A DNA stretch of 51,025 nt from SMWC01 sp964466315. GTDB taxonomy: Bacteria; Pseudomonadota; Gammaproteobacteria; Steroidobacterales; Rariloculaceae. The notes beneath the pieces are model-generated. The model did no database searches. It saw nothing but the letters and a program-made list of their open reading frames with translations, and was not told where the DNA came from. Made by a program: the position numbers and the translations under genes. This document shows positions 8,425 to 17,778 of this stretch, one piece after another. Location of the stretch: positions 1-51,025 of the forward strand of contig CAYXNS010000015.1 in assembly GCA_964466315.1 (NCBI GenBank), given 5' to 3'. How positions within the stretch are numbered: the first letter of the stretch is position 1; every line of letters begins with the position of its first letter.

Positions 8425-9195
8425 CTATTCTTCGGCTGAGTCGCTGTCATGCTCTAGCAGCGCCCGTTCGAACTCTTCGAACGACGAGTTGGCGAGCACC
8501 GAGCAGACCGACTCCTCGAGCCTCCAATCGACGCTCTCGAACACTCTGCGTACGGTCCACGGTTCCGTAAACGCAACGATATCCTCGACGGTGATGTCAA
8601 CGATCAACTCATCCTCATCGCTACGATGAATGCGTTCCACCACGCGTAACTGATCGCTGTGGGGTACCCCGCGGCGGTCGATCCAGGTCTTGTCATTGAA
8701 GTTCACCGTCTCCACCATCAGGGTGTCTCCTTCCCAATGCCCGATCGATTCCCCCATCCACGTGGGCAGTCGGTTCTGGCGATGTCCGCGGCCATCAGTG
8801 AAGATATCTCGTACGAGATGTTGGTGTTCGTACACGATCATCACGCGGCCGGAACTTTGAAAGATCTCGAAAGGGGTCGGGTGGGCGTAGATCCGCGGAG
8901 TGCCCGGAGGGAGGCACTGGTAGACGGGGTCGTTCGTGTCAGCGACGGTGACGGCGCGAGGACCGAACGCAGGCTTCGTCGCCTCGAACCGTTCTCTCGC
9001 CCAAGGTGTCATGGGCGGCAACTCGGCCGTGAATGCGTAGTTCTGGTAGCGGTAGTCGTAACGGCGTATCCAGATTCCGCTCAGGTCCACGCCCTCGCCC
9101 GCCACCCCCGTCGAGGGGAGATCTTGCGCGGACAGATGAATACAGGCAAAGAACGTTCCAGCGACGAGGAGACTTGCCACGAGTCTGGCTCTCAT
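8425..9195 (-). CDS. Secreted protein of unknown function
   Basis: 256 residues. An N-terminal signal peptide is clear: MRARLVASLLVAGTFFACIH with likely cleavage after LSAQ. The mature part shows segments that recur in a widespread unnamed family of exported proteins: GIWIRRYDYR, PPMTPWARERF, CLPPGTPRIY, PFEIFQSSGRVMIVYEHQH, IGHWEGDTLMVETVNFND and a C-terminal region with an acidic tail. The product is probably periplasmic. The ribosome-binding sequence GGAGAGAC (9208-9201, minus) lies between it and the divergent propeller fragment, only 16 bases away. In related bacteria such genes often accompany amidohydrolases and propellers, as here. No catalytic function is claimed. Confidence 0.75.
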   Translation of the reverse strand: MRARLVASLLVAGTFFACIHLSAQDLPSTGVAGEGVDLSGIWIRRYDYRYQNYAFTAELPPMTPWARERFEATKPAFGPRAVTVADTNDPVYQCLPPGTPRIYAHPTPFEIFQSSGRVMIVYEHQHLVRDIFTDGRGHRQNRLPTWMGESIGHWEGDTLMVETVNFNDKTWIDRRGVPHSDQLRVVERIHRSDEDELIVDITVEDIVAFTEPWTVRRVFESVDWRLEESVCSVLANSSFEEFERALLEHDSDSAEE

Positions 9196-9211
9196 CGATT
9201 GTCTCTCCTTT

Positions 9212-9925
9212 GTGAGTTGTTCTGAGACAGATCGCGCGGAAGTATACTCGATTCGGCAATATGCTGGTTACAAATTTACGAATGACGGGCAACGCCTCGT
9301 TCAGACGCTAGGAGTACCTGGCGAGTCCGGTACCGATGACGCTCATTTCAACAGGCCAACCTTGTTAGCGTGGCTACCCGACAGCATGCTTTTTGTCGCG
9401 GATGGTTATGGGAATTCGCGAGTCGTAAAATTCGATCGGAACGGCGAATTTCTGTTGACCTGGGGCGAGGAAGGAAGTCCACGAAATGATACACGCCCTG
9501 GATATTTCAATGCGGTCCACGGCGTCGTTGTGGATTCGGATACTCGAAGAGTCTATGTTACGGATCGGACCAATCGGCGGATCCAGGTGTTTGACGAAAA
9601 TGGTGAATTTCTACGGCAGTTCAGCACCGGTGGTCCGTCCACACCCCAGTTCCTCCACCTCGCCGCTGATAAGAATCTGTGGGTAGCCGACAATGCGACG
9701 CGCAAGATCGTAAAGTTCGATATGGATGGTCGTTTTCTGTACTCCTGGGATAGTCAAGGTCAATGGCCGGGCGCCATGTGGAATGTGCATGGCATCAGCG
9801 TCGATCAAGAAGGTAATCTCTATCTTGCTGAAGTGAACAATGGCAGGCCGCAGAAGTTCAGGCCGAGGGAAGGCGCGAACCCGGACTTCATAGCCGGGTT
9901 GCCAATCCGATCAACTTGGGAATAG
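9212..9925 (+). pseudogene. NHL-repeat beta-propeller protein lacking its 5' part
   Basis: The open frame from GTG 9212 gives 237 residues. It has at least three NHL-type blades: LFVADGYGNSRVVKFDRNG, VYVTDRTNRRIQVFDENG and LYLAEVNNGRPQKFRPREG. Family members are normally exported and about 100 residues longer at the N-terminus. Here family-like sequence begins only at about residue 19 (YKFTNDGQRLVQTLG), there is no signal peptide, no ribosome-binding sequence precedes GTG 9212, and the divergent gene starts 16 bases away, leaving no promoter space. I therefore call it a 5'-truncated remnant. It could still be translated by read-through from elsewhere. Confidence 0.65.
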
Positions 9926-9957
9926 TGACCTGACCTCCTAGAAGGACACCAACCACT

Positions 9958-11058
9958 ATGAGCGCAACGCGAAGAACATTCATCAAGGACGCCGTGGCGG
10001 TCTCGTCGGCCTCCCTCCTTGCATCATGGAGTATCCTCGGCACTACTCAAGCGCAAACCGCAGACTACCGCCGTATCGCGGTGGAGGAAATCTATTGCCC
10101 GCCGGAGGTCATCGCCGCCCTCAAACGCATCATTCAGGAGGATCCGGGCCTCGAGCCCGGGTTTCTTGAGCTGATCTCAGAAGACACCGAGCGTTCGGCC
10201 AATACTGTTCGACGCATGCAGGACGTGGGCGAGGAACGCCTGACGGCGATGGATGAAGGCGGTATCGCGATGGCGGTCCTGAGCAATTGGGCGCCAGGCG
10301 TACAGATTTTCAGCGCGGCGGAAGGCACCGAGCTTGCGGCCTTGACGAACGATCGCACGGCCGAGGTTGTCGCGGCTCGCCCGGATCGTTTCGCCGCGCT
10401 CGCCACGATCGCACCGCAGAATCCGGCAGCGGCAGCGCAGGAAGTAGACCGGGCCATGACGTCCCTCAGCATGAACGGCGTGCTGATCAACTCTCATACG
10501 CACAACGAGTATCTGGACAACAGAAAGTTCTGGCCCATCCTGGAGGCTTGCGAATCTCTCAATGCGCCGATCTATCTTCATCCGCGTGTGCCATCCGCGC
10601 AGATGTTCGGCCCATTTTCGGACTACAACATGCAGGCTCCAAAGTGGGGATTCCAGATGGAGGTATCGACACACGTTGTGCGCCTGATCTCAGCCGGCGT
10701 CTTCGATCAATTCCAGAATCTGAAGCTCGTGTTGGGCCACATGGGCGAAGGCTTGCCATTCTGGCTTTACCGTCTCGATAACATGTCGCAAGCTGAGATC
10801 GGTAGCTCGATCAACAAGCGGCCCAGTGATTACATCCGGGAGAACACGGTCATTACAACGAGCGGGATGGGGTGGGATCCTCTGCTGCTGTTCAGCCATT
10901 CGGTCCTGGGAGCGGAGAATATTCTGTTCGCCGTCGACTATCCGTTCGGCAACTACGCTCGAGATTCCGCGTGGATGGATGCCATCCCACTGCCGGAAGC
11001 GGACAAGGAGCTGATCTATAGTAGAAACGCGGAGCGCATCTTCTCTTTGAACGCCTAA
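9958..11058 (+). CDS. Tat-exported amidohydrolase-2 family protein with an altered metal site
   Basis: 366 residues. The start has a twin-arginine signal (TRRTFIKDAV, 5-14) followed by a hydrophobic stretch and an Ala-rich cleavage region near QAQT. The TIM-barrel resembles gamma-resorcylate/2,3-dihydroxybenzoate decarboxylases. Expected ligands His208 (IYLHPR), His261 (LGHMGE) and Asp317 (AVDYPFGN) are present. The first motif reads AVEEIYCPPE (41-50), where relatives have EEHF, so the usual metal-ligand His is Ile45. Activity as decarboxylase or hydrolase is uncertain, and the substrate is unknown. A GAAGGACACC stretch upstream is a plausible ribosome-binding site. It is followed by a second, divergent member of the same superfamily. 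Confidence 0.85.
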   Translation: MSATRRTFIKDAVAVSSASLLASWSILGTTQAQTADYRRIAVEEIYCPPEVIAALKRIIQEDPGLEPGFLELISEDTERSANTVRRMQDVGEERLTAMDEGGIAMAVLSNWAPGVQIFSAAEGTELAALTNDRTAEVVAARPDRFAALATIAPQNPAAAAQEVDRAMTSLSMNGVLINSHTHNEYLDNRKFWPILEACESLNAPIYLHPRVPSAQMFGPFSDYNMQAPKWGFQMEVSTHVVRLISAGVFDQFQNLKLVLGHMGEGLPFWLYRLDNMSQAEIGSSINKRPSDYIRENTVITTSGMGWDPLLLFSHSVLGAENILFAVDYPFGNYARDSAWMDAIPLPEADKELIYSRNAERIFSLNA

Positions 11059-11168
11059 GAAGCTTTGCCATAGAGGCACGTTGGCTGGATTTTTTGAGTC
11101 AACGAATGCCAGCGCTTCAGCCTCAATCAAGCATTGGAAACGTGAATCGATTAACGATGTAATAACTT

Positions 11169-12212
11169 ATGACTGACCCGAATATCCATTGCCTGTCGCG
11201 GCGGGAGGCGCTGAAAGCAGCGGGCAGGGGAGTGACCGCCCTGGCAGCTGCCGGTTGGACCGCCCTCGGTCGCACCCAACCCTCGGGCCGTATCGATATC
11301 CATCACCATTGGCATCCGCCACCCATAAGAGACGCCTTCGGAGGGCTGAGTCTCGGCGCCTCCTGGCCGGGCGGGGACTGGACCATCGAACGGGCTCTAG
11401 ATCTCATGGATCGCTTCGGTATCGCGACCGGCATCCTCTCGGTCAGGAATCCGAGGACGCGCGTGTCTGCTTCACTCTGCCGGGAAGTGAACGAGTTGGC
11501 AGCGCGCCTCATCGTTGATCACCCGGATCGTTTTGGAGCATTGGCGTTTATTCCTCAATTCGACTTCGAGCGCGCTGTCAACGAAGCCGTGTTCGCCCTG
11601 GACGAACTCGAATTGGACGGGGTCCTGCTCCATCCAAGCGTCGACAACGTTTATCTCGGCGTTCCCGAGTTCGATCCTCTGATGGCGGCACTGGACGAGC
11701 GAAATGCCGTCGTCCTGATTCATCCGACCAGCCCTTTTTACCTCGCCGAGTTGAGCCTGAATATTGCGCCGTCGGTGATGGAGTACGTGTTCGAGACGAC
11801 ACGGGCGATCATGAACCTCGTCGTATCGGGGACGCTCGAGAAATACCCGAATATTCGGTTCATCACCGCGCATGCCGGTGGCGCAGCGCCCTACATCGCG
11901 GCGCGGCTGAACGAGCAGGGGGAGCGGACCATCGCGGGCGTTAGAGAGCGGGCGCCCGATGGGATCCTCAGCTACCTGAAATCCTTCTATTTTGGGACAG
12001 CGCAGGCGATGTCCACGTACTCGCTCAATGCGTTGCTGGAGCTGGTTGACGTCTCCAGGGTGGTATTCGGGACCGACTTGCCGATTTCGCCTCCAGAGTT
12101 GGTCAATGACTCCGATGGTGTTCTGCGGAGCTACGCGGGTCTGGCGGCGGACGACTTGGCAAGCATCGAACGCGAGAATGCGCTTGGGTTGCTGCCACGG
12201 CTGCGAGGGTAG
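11169..12212 (+). CDS. Tat-exported amidohydrolase-2 family protein
   Basis: 347 residues. The N-terminus has SRREALKAAGRG followed by an Ala-rich hydrophobic run, a likely Tat signal. The metal site is complete: His45 and His47 in IDIHHHWHP, His185 in VVLIHPTSP, His235 in ITAHAGG and Asp303 in FGTDLP. This matches the aminocarboxymuconate-semialdehyde decarboxylase/resorcylate decarboxylase group, enzymes that act on carboxylated aromatic or enol substrates. Actual substrate unknown. It lies 110 bases after the previous amidohydrolase; the pair differ strongly in sequence, so they are not a recent duplication. Confidence 0.88.
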   Translation: MTDPNIHCLSRREALKAAGRGVTALAAAGWTALGRTQPSGRIDIHHHWHPPPIRDAFGGLSLGASWPGGDWTIERALDLMDRFGIATGILSVRNPRTRVSASLCREVNELAARLIVDHPDRFGALAFIPQFDFERAVNEAVFALDELELDGVLLHPSVDNVYLGVPEFDPLMAALDERNAVVLIHPTSPFYLAELSLNIAPSVMEYVFETTRAIMNLVVSGTLEKYPNIRFITAHAGGAAPYIAARLNEQGERTIAGVRERAPDGILSYLKSFYFGTAQAMSTYSLNALLELVDVSRVVFGTDLPISPPELVNDSDGVLRSYAGLAADDLASIERENALGLLPRLRG

Positions 12213-12308
12213 CCACCGGCACCGACGGAGGGTCCGATGTTTACTTCTAGCGGGCGAAAGTTCGTTAGCAGCTAGAATTCACACTGGCGCGTATTTGGAG
12301 GACAAGAC

Positions 12309-13565
12309 ATGAGATCGATGCAGTTATTTGCCGTCACCGCATTCGCAATCCTGTCTGTGAGCAGCGGTGCCCAAGCGCAGATGGGTCCTACCTACCATAT
12401 GGACCCCACCTGGCCGAAGCTGCTTCCGAATAATTGGAAATTCGGTGGTATCACCGGCCTTGCCGTCGACAGCAACGATGAGGTCTGGGTCCTCAATCGG
12501 CCGAACGACCTGTCGGATATGGAGCTCCTCGCCGAGCATACGCCGCCGATTTCGCAGTGCTGCACCCGGCCGCCGTCGATGATTCATATCGACCAGGCGG
12601 GGAACGTCATTGGCTCGTTCGACGCCCCGCAGGGGCACGGCATGGATGTCGACGACGACGGGTTCGTGTACATCGGGCAGGACACGGTTCGTAAATACGA
12701 CCCGCGGACGGGCGCGTTAGTCGCCGAAGTGGCACGGACACCGGAGAGAGAGGGTGGCGGTCCAGTTGGGCTGTCTTCTCCCGTTCAACGAGCTCCGGGC
12801 AAGGGAACTCTTCGGCACGCCGACGTTTTTCTGCCGTCGTCCCCTGACGATCCCGTGAAGGTAACCGCGGAGGCGGCCGCGGCTGCTGTGTTCCGCGAGA
12901 AGTATCCCCCGGAGACACCGATGATCGTTGGTGGGCCCGAGGAGATTCGGATCGTCGAAGCGGACAACGAGATGTACATCGCTGACAACTACCTCGGCGG
13001 ACGCGTGCTCGTCTTCGACCTGGAAACGTTCGAGTTCAAGCGGGGATGGGGTGCGTACGGCAAACCGCTGGCTGAAATCAGCACTGACGACGCCGATCAC
13101 TCATATGCTCCCAATGGTCCTATGCCGCGGGACTTCTCGGGCCACCTGACCCTGAACGTCTCCAATGATGGCCTCGTGTACGCGGCGGATCGGAATGCGA
13201 ACCGCATCCATGTCACGACAACAGAAGGTGAGTTCCTGGAGGAGTTCGTTCTCGCTCCGAGCACGGGCGGGGGCGGCTCGACGGGCGGCGTGGCATTCTC
13301 GCCTGACGCTGAGCAGCGGTTCCTCTATGTTTCGGACCGCATGAACAACAAGATCTGGTTTCTGAATCGCGATGACGGCCAGGTCGTGGGGGAAGCTGGC
13401 GGTATGGGTGAGAATGGCGGCCTGTTCTTCGGCCTTCACATGATCGCGGTCGACTCACAGGGTAACGTCTACACGGGGGAGGTCGACTCTTTCCGGGTGC
13501 AGCGGTTTGTGCCAGCCGATAGCCCGAGAGGGGAGCTGCTGCAGCAACTGGCCGACATGCAGTGA
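12309..13565 (+). CDS. Secreted NHL-type beta-propeller protein
   Basis: 418 residues. It has a signal peptide (MRSMQLFAVTAFAILSVSSG, likely cleaved after AQAQ). Propeller blades are spread along the protein: ITGLAVDSNDEVWVLNRPND, HGMDVDDDGFVYIGQD, NEMYIADNYLGGRVLVFD, GLVYAADRNANRIHV, FLYVSDRMNNKIWFLNRDDG and MIAVDSQGNVYTGEV. A GGAGGACAAGAC sequence precedes ATG 12309. Such six-bladed proteins are periplasmic binding or lyase-like scaffolds; peptidyl-hydroxyglycine lyase homology is possible but I see no diagnostic residues. Unlike the propeller at 9212 this one looks intact. Confidence 0.8.
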   Translation: MRSMQLFAVTAFAILSVSSGAQAQMGPTYHMDPTWPKLLPNNWKFGGITGLAVDSNDEVWVLNRPNDLSDMELLAEHTPPISQCCTRPPSMIHIDQAGNVIGSFDAPQGHGMDVDDDGFVYIGQDTVRKYDPRTGALVAEVARTPEREGGGPVGLSSPVQRAPGKGTLRHADVFLPSSPDDPVKVTAEAAAAAVFREKYPPETPMIVGGPEEIRIVEADNEMYIADNYLGGRVLVFDLETFEFKRGWGAYGKPLAEISTDDADHSYAPNGPMPRDFSGHLTLNVSNDGLVYAADRNANRIHVTTTEGEFLEEFVLAPSTGGGGSTGGVAFSPDAEQRFLYVSDRMNNKIWFLNRDDGQVVGEAGGMGENGGLFFGLHMIAVDSQGNVYTGEVDSFRVQRFVPADSPRGELLQQLADMQ

Positions 13566-13610
13566 GTGTGGGCGTTACACTGCATGCTGCTGCATAGCTG
13601 GGGAAGAACA

Positions 13611-14201
13611 ATGAAGAGAATCTTGGTCTCGATAGCCACATCGTTCGGCATCATCGCTATGCCTCTGGCCGCTCAACTGCCGCCTGGAATGGCGCCGGGT
13701 ATGGGCGCTCAGAATTGGGACAACTTCGAGATCGGGGCCCCGGGGCATGTGGCCGGTAATATCTACAACGTCGTGGGCGGCATCATCGTCAATATGGCCT
13801 TTTCTGTGGGCGACGATGGCATCATCCTGGTGGATAGCAACTTCCAGGAACTCACCGAGAGAATCGTCACGGCGATTCGTACGATCTCTGACGAGCCGAT
13901 CCGGTTTGTGATCGACACTCACTCCCACGCGGACCACGCGGACGGCAACGTGAACTTCGGTCGGTCGGGCGCGATTATCGTTGCGCACGATACCGTAAGG
14001 ATGAGACTCGCCGATCCGCCGCAAGGCCCATCGGCGCCAGCGGCCGCCCTTCCGATTGTGACTTTCTTCGACCGGGTGTCCTTTCATTTCAATGGCGAAG
14101 AGGTTGAGGCCTTCCATGTCGCGGCGGGCCACACGGATGGAGACGTGCTGATCTACTTCAAGGAATCGGATGTCATCCACGAGGAGAAGACGATTGCATA
14201 A
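13611..14201 (+). pseudogene. Exported metallo-beta-lactamase-fold hydrolase, 3'-truncated
   Basis: 196 residues from ATG 13611, preferred over upstream GTG 13566 because it begins directly with a signal peptide (MKRILVSIATSFGIIAMPLA). The metal motif HSHADH is present, followed by a GHTDGD site, so the first three metal-binding positions exist. Normal members continue for another 100 or more residues after the 'VIH' strand with the last Asp/His ligands; here the sequence after VIH reads only EEKTIA before TAA 14199-14201. The break coincides with the start of a second broken gene, suggesting one deletion joined the two. Probably inactive. Confidence 0.75.
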
Positions 14202-14649
14202 ATTTGCCCTACTTTCAGTCGTCTGTGGATGTCTGCCGTACTCTGGCACGGTGCTCGCTCAGGATGACACGATCGCCCTCCTAACGACCTGACCGTACGT
14301 GGCGCCATTGGTCAAGGATGGCTCGGCAATACCCTTAGCCGTGGCTCATCCGACCCGAATGCCGCAGTATCCTGACGTGCCCACTCTGCTCGAGCGCGGC
14401 GTCTCGAGCGTTCCTCACGGATCCTGGGTGGGTGTTTTCGTCCCCGCCGGCACATCGGATGATCACGTCGCCTGCTTCATCGCTGCAGTTCGATTCGCGA
14501 TGGACGACCCGTCCGTCGTCGCGCAGATAAACGAGCTGGGAATGGAGGTCTCGCTCAATGAGTCCCCGGAGGAGTTCGTTGCCTTTATCGAGGCGGAAAA
14601 TGTTCGCCTTGGGCAGGCTGTTGAACGGCATGGCCTCGAATTCGACTGA
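14194..14649 (+). pseudogene. Internally deleted Bug/TctC-type solute-binding protein gene
   Basis: A start at TTG 14194, placed 7 bases after GAGGAG, opens a signal-peptide-like stretch (MHKFALLSVV, then LAQDD) that stops at TGA 14290-14292. In the same frame, 14299-14649 encodes a 116-residue C-terminal domain typical of tripartite tricarboxylate transporter receptors: AVAHPTRMPQYPDVPTLLERG, WVGVFVPAGTSDDHV and ESPEEFVAFIEAE. Full-length relatives have about 320 residues, so some 170-200 residues are missing between the two parts. The gene ends one base before the convergent uvrA stop. The TTG start overlaps the truncated hydrolase gene. Confidence 0.7.
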
Positions 14650-17517
14650 TTACGGTGTCGCTCGAGATTCCCGCACCGAGTTCTCTTCTGCCTCGAGTAG
14701 CTCGCCCAGGCATCGTCCCGTGTGCGACTTCGCGTGCCCGACGATCGACTCGGGTGTGCCGGTAGCGACGACCTGCCCTCCGCCGATCCCGCCTTCCGGA
14801 CCGAGGTCGATGATCCAGTCCGCGGTCTTGATGACCTCCAGGTTGTGCTCGATGACGACGACGGTATTGCCCTGGTCCCTGAGCTTGTAGAGGACCTCCA
14901 ATAGCTGGGCGATGTCGTGAAAGTGCAGGCCGGTCGTGGGCTCGTCGAGGATGTATAGCGTGGATCCCGTGCTTCGCTTGGACAATTCCTTAGAGAGTTT
15001 CACGCGTTGCGCTTCCCCGCCCGACAATGTCGTCGCGTTCTGCCCGAGCGTAATGTAGGTCAGACCGACCGCCGCCAGCGTTTCGAGCTTGCGGGCGATC
15101 TGAGGCACATTCCGGAAGAAATCCAGTGCATCTTCCACCGTAAGTTGCAGGATCTCGTGAATGTTCTTGCCCTTGTAACGGATATCCAGGGTTTCGCGGT
15201 TATAGCGTTTGCCTACACAGACGTCGCAGGGGACGTAGACGTTGGGTAGGAAGTGCATCTCGACTTTAATGACGCCGTCGCCCTGGCAGGACTCACAGCG
15301 GCCCCCTTTTACGTTAAAGCTGAATCGTCCGGGCGGGTAACCACGGGACCGGGCTTCCTGCGTCGCCGCGAAGAATTCGCGGATCGGCGTGAAGAGACCG
15401 GTATAAGTTGCGGGATTCGAGCGCGGGGTGCGGCCGATCGGGCTCTGGCTGATGTCGATCACTCTGTCGATCCGCTCCAATCCGTCGACGCTGTCGAACG
15501 GTGCGGGGTCATAGGCGGACTTGTTGATCTTTTCTGCCGCCAGCCGGTAGAGCGTGTCGTTTATGAGCGTGCTCTTGCCCGAACCCGAGACGCCTGTGAC
15601 ACAGGTGATAAGCCCCAGAGGCACGTCGATATCCACATTCTTGAGATTGTTGCCGCGGGCACCGTGAACGGTGATCACCGCCTGCGGGTCGAACAAGCGA
15701 CGTTCGGAGGGAAGCGGGATTTTGCGGTGGCCTGCGAGATATTGTCCGGTCAACGACGCTGTGTCCGCCTTGATGTCTGTCGGCGTGCCTTCGGCCACGA
15801 TCTTGCCGCCGTGAACCCCGGCACCGGGGCCTAAGTCCACGACGTGATCCGCTGAGAGGATCGCTTCCGCATCGTGTTCGATGACGAGGACGGTATTGCC
15901 GAGGTCGCGAAGCTGTTGGAGAGTTTCCAGCAGCCGCCTGTGGTCCCGCTGATGCAGCCCGATCGAGGGCTCGTCGAGTATGTACATGACGCCGACGAGT
16001 CCCGAGCCGATCTGGCTCGCGAGCCTAATGCGTTGAGCCTCACCGCCCGACAGTGTCTCTGCGCTCCGGTCGAGCGTCAGGTATTCGAGTCCGACGTCCG
16101 CCAGAAACCTAACGCGATTCTGAATCTCCTTGACGATCTTCTCGGCGATCTCACCGCGCCAGCCGGCCAGCTTGAGGTCGGTGAAGAAACTCAACGCCTC
16201 GCCGACGCTCAATGCCGAGACTTGTGGTAGCGAGTTGCCCTGTATGTGGACACTCCGCGCTGCCTCGTTGAGGCGCGTACCTCCGCAGCTCTTGCATGAG
16301 CGAATACTCTGGAACTTCCCCAACTCCTCTCTAACCGCGTTCGACTCCGTTTCCTGGTAGCGGCGTTGCATGTTGGGGATGATGCCCTCGAAGTCGTGTA
16401 GCCAGCGGCTTTCACTCCCTTTGGCATTGATGTAGTGAAACTGGAGTCGTTCGCCCTTGCTGCCGTAAAGGATGACGTTGCGAATCTTCTCCGGCAGCGT
16501 CTCGAAGGGGGCCTCCATGTCGAATGAGTAGTGCTTGGAGAGCGACTGAATCAACTGAAAGTAATATGGGTTACGGCGATCCCAGCCGCGCACTGCGCCA
16601 CCGGCGAGCGACAGGTGCGCGTGTGTCACGACGCGTTGCGGATCGAAGAATCGCCGCACTCCCAATCCGTCGCAGTCTGGACAGGCGCCGGACGGGCTGT
16701 TGAACGAGAACAGCCGCGGCTCAAGTTCAGCAATGCTGTAGCCGCAGATCGAACAAGCGAACCGGTCCGAGAAGGCCATCGCGGGTATTGCCGGAGAGTC
16801 GAGTAGCATGACTTGCGCGACGCCGTCCGCCAAGCTAAGGGCCGTCTCGAAGGACTCCGCGAGTCTGAGCCGTACCTCCGGCCGAACCTTGAGCCGATCG
16901 ATCACGGCCTGGATATCGTGTTTGCGGCGCCGGTCCAGCGTCGGAGGATCGTCGAGTTCGATGACATCGCCGTCGATACGCGCGCGGATAAAGCCCTGCG
17001 CTCTGAGGTCGGCGATGACTTGGCTATGCTCGCCCTTGCGCGCCGTGACAACTGGCGCGAGCAGCATGATCCGCGTCCCCTCCTCGAGCGCAAGAACCTG
17101 ATCCACCATCTGGGATACGTTCTGCACGTCGAGCGCCGTGTGGTGCGTCGGGCATGACGGAATTCCGGCGCGGGCGAACAACAGCCGTAGATAGTCGTAG
17201 ATCTCCGTGACCGTACCGACCGTCGAACGTGGGTTATGCGACGTCGATTTTTGCTCGATGGAGATCGCCGGCGAGAGCCCCTCGATATGATCGACCTCCG
17301 GCTTCTCCATCATCGACAGAAATTGACGGGCGTAGGCCGAGAGCGACTCGACATAGCGGCGCTGACCCTCGGCGTAGAGGGTATCGAAGGCGAGCGAGGA
17401 CTTTCCCGAGCCGGACAGGCCCGTCAGTACGATGAGCCGGTCCCGGGGCAGATCCAGGTCGATATTTCTCAAATTATGGGTCCGGGCACCGCGGATCAGT
17501 ATGTGGCTCGTGGACAC
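14650..17517 (-). CDS. uvrA: Excinuclease ABC subunit A
   Basis: 955 residues from GTG 17517, chosen because RGARTHNLRNI then falls near residue 10 as in other UvrA proteins, and AAGGA lies about 9 bases upstream; the frame is open to 17577. Two ABC ATPase modules are visible: Walker A sites GLSGSGKSS and GVSGSGKST, with signature motifs LSGGEAQRIRLA and LSGGEAQRVKLS. Zinc-finger cysteines occur in CSICGY...CPDCDG and CESCQG...CDVC. UvrA recognises helix-distorting lesions and loads UvrB. Divergent from ssb, an order shared with E. coli. No LexA-type CTG-N10-CAG box was found in the gap. Confidence 0.98.
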   Translation of the reverse strand: MSTSHILIRGARTHNLRNIDLDLPRDRLIVLTGLSGSGKSSLAFDTLYAEGQRRYVESLSAYARQFLSMMEKPEVDHIEGLSPAISIEQKSTSHNPRSTVGTVTEIYDYLRLLFARAGIPSCPTHHTALDVQNVSQMVDQVLALEEGTRIMLLAPVVTARKGEHSQVIADLRAQGFIRARIDGDVIELDDPPTLDRRRKHDIQAVIDRLKVRPEVRLRLAESFETALSLADGVAQVMLLDSPAIPAMAFSDRFACSICGYSIAELEPRLFSFNSPSGACPDCDGLGVRRFFDPQRVVTHAHLSLAGGAVRGWDRRNPYYFQLIQSLSKHYSFDMEAPFETLPEKIRNVILYGSKGERLQFHYINAKGSESRWLHDFEGIIPNMQRRYQETESNAVREELGKFQSIRSCKSCGGTRLNEAARSVHIQGNSLPQVSALSVGEALSFFTDLKLAGWRGEIAEKIVKEIQNRVRFLADVGLEYLTLDRSAETLSGGEAQRIRLASQIGSGLVGVMYILDEPSIGLHQRDHRRLLETLQQLRDLGNTVLVIEHDAEAILSADHVVDLGPGAGVHGGKIVAEGTPTDIKADTASLTGQYLAGHRKIPLPSERRLFDPQAVITVHGARGNNLKNVDIDVPLGLITCVTGVSGSGKSTLINDTLYRLAAEKINKSAYDPAPFDSVDGLERIDRVIDISQSPIGRTPRSNPATYTGLFTPIREFFAATQEARSRGYPPGRFSFNVKGGRCESCQGDGVIKVEMHFLPNVYVPCDVCVGKRYNRETLDIRYKGKNIHEILQLTVEDALDFFRNVPQIARKLETLAAVGLTYITLGQNATTLSGGEAQRVKLSKELSKRSTGSTLYILDEPTTGLHFHDIAQLLEVLYKLRDQGNTVVVIEHNLEVIKTADWIIDLGPEGGIGGGQVVATGTPESIVGHAKSHTGRCLGELLEAEENSVRESRATP

Positions 17518-17610
17518 CGCTTCCGTCCTTCGCGCAGGCAATCCCCGACTATACGACGCCGGAAAACCGCGGTGCAAAGATGCTACGTCGCCAGGAAAAG
17601 TGCCGGGTGG

Positions 17611-17633
17611 AAATGGGGCCGGGTCCCTTTATC
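17611..17633. repeat. Dispersed 13-base core element, single copy (R2)
   Basis: The segment AAATGGGGCCGGGTCCCTTT carries the inverted core GGGGCCGGGTCCC at 17615-17627, identical on the other strand to the core of element R4 at 26930. Only one arm is present; the following bases TTTTGGGCCCGTTTTC offer just partial pairing. It lies in the uvrA-ssb divergent gap, where a terminator would not be expected, supporting the view that these are mobile or dispersed repeats. Confidence 0.6.
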
Positions 17634-17697
17634 TTTTGGGCCCGTTTTCTGCGCGATCCCCGGGCTGTGTTTCTCCGTGGTCGGCAGATAAACCCGG

Positions 17698-17726
17698 GTG
17701 TCATTGTGGGGGCCACGGCGTACAAT
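17698..17726 (+). promoter_or_regulatory. Probable sigma70 promoter of ssb
   Basis: GTGTCA (17698-17703) and TACAAT (17721-17726) are separated by 17 bases. The -10 is a five-of-six match; the -35 is weak (four of six). It lies about 50 bases before ssb ATG 17779 and leaves a short leader with a strong AAGGAG ribosome-binding site at 17769-17774. Prediction only. Confidence 0.45.
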
Positions 17727-17778
17727 AATCGGTCCGGACTCGTTTGGAGTCGGGTGTAAGACCAACTAAGGAGCTCGA

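Noticed and set aside
17518..17778. LexA/SOS box in the uvrA-ssb divergent gap
   Set aside because: E. coli has one there, but no CTG-N10-CAG match was found on either strand by eye.
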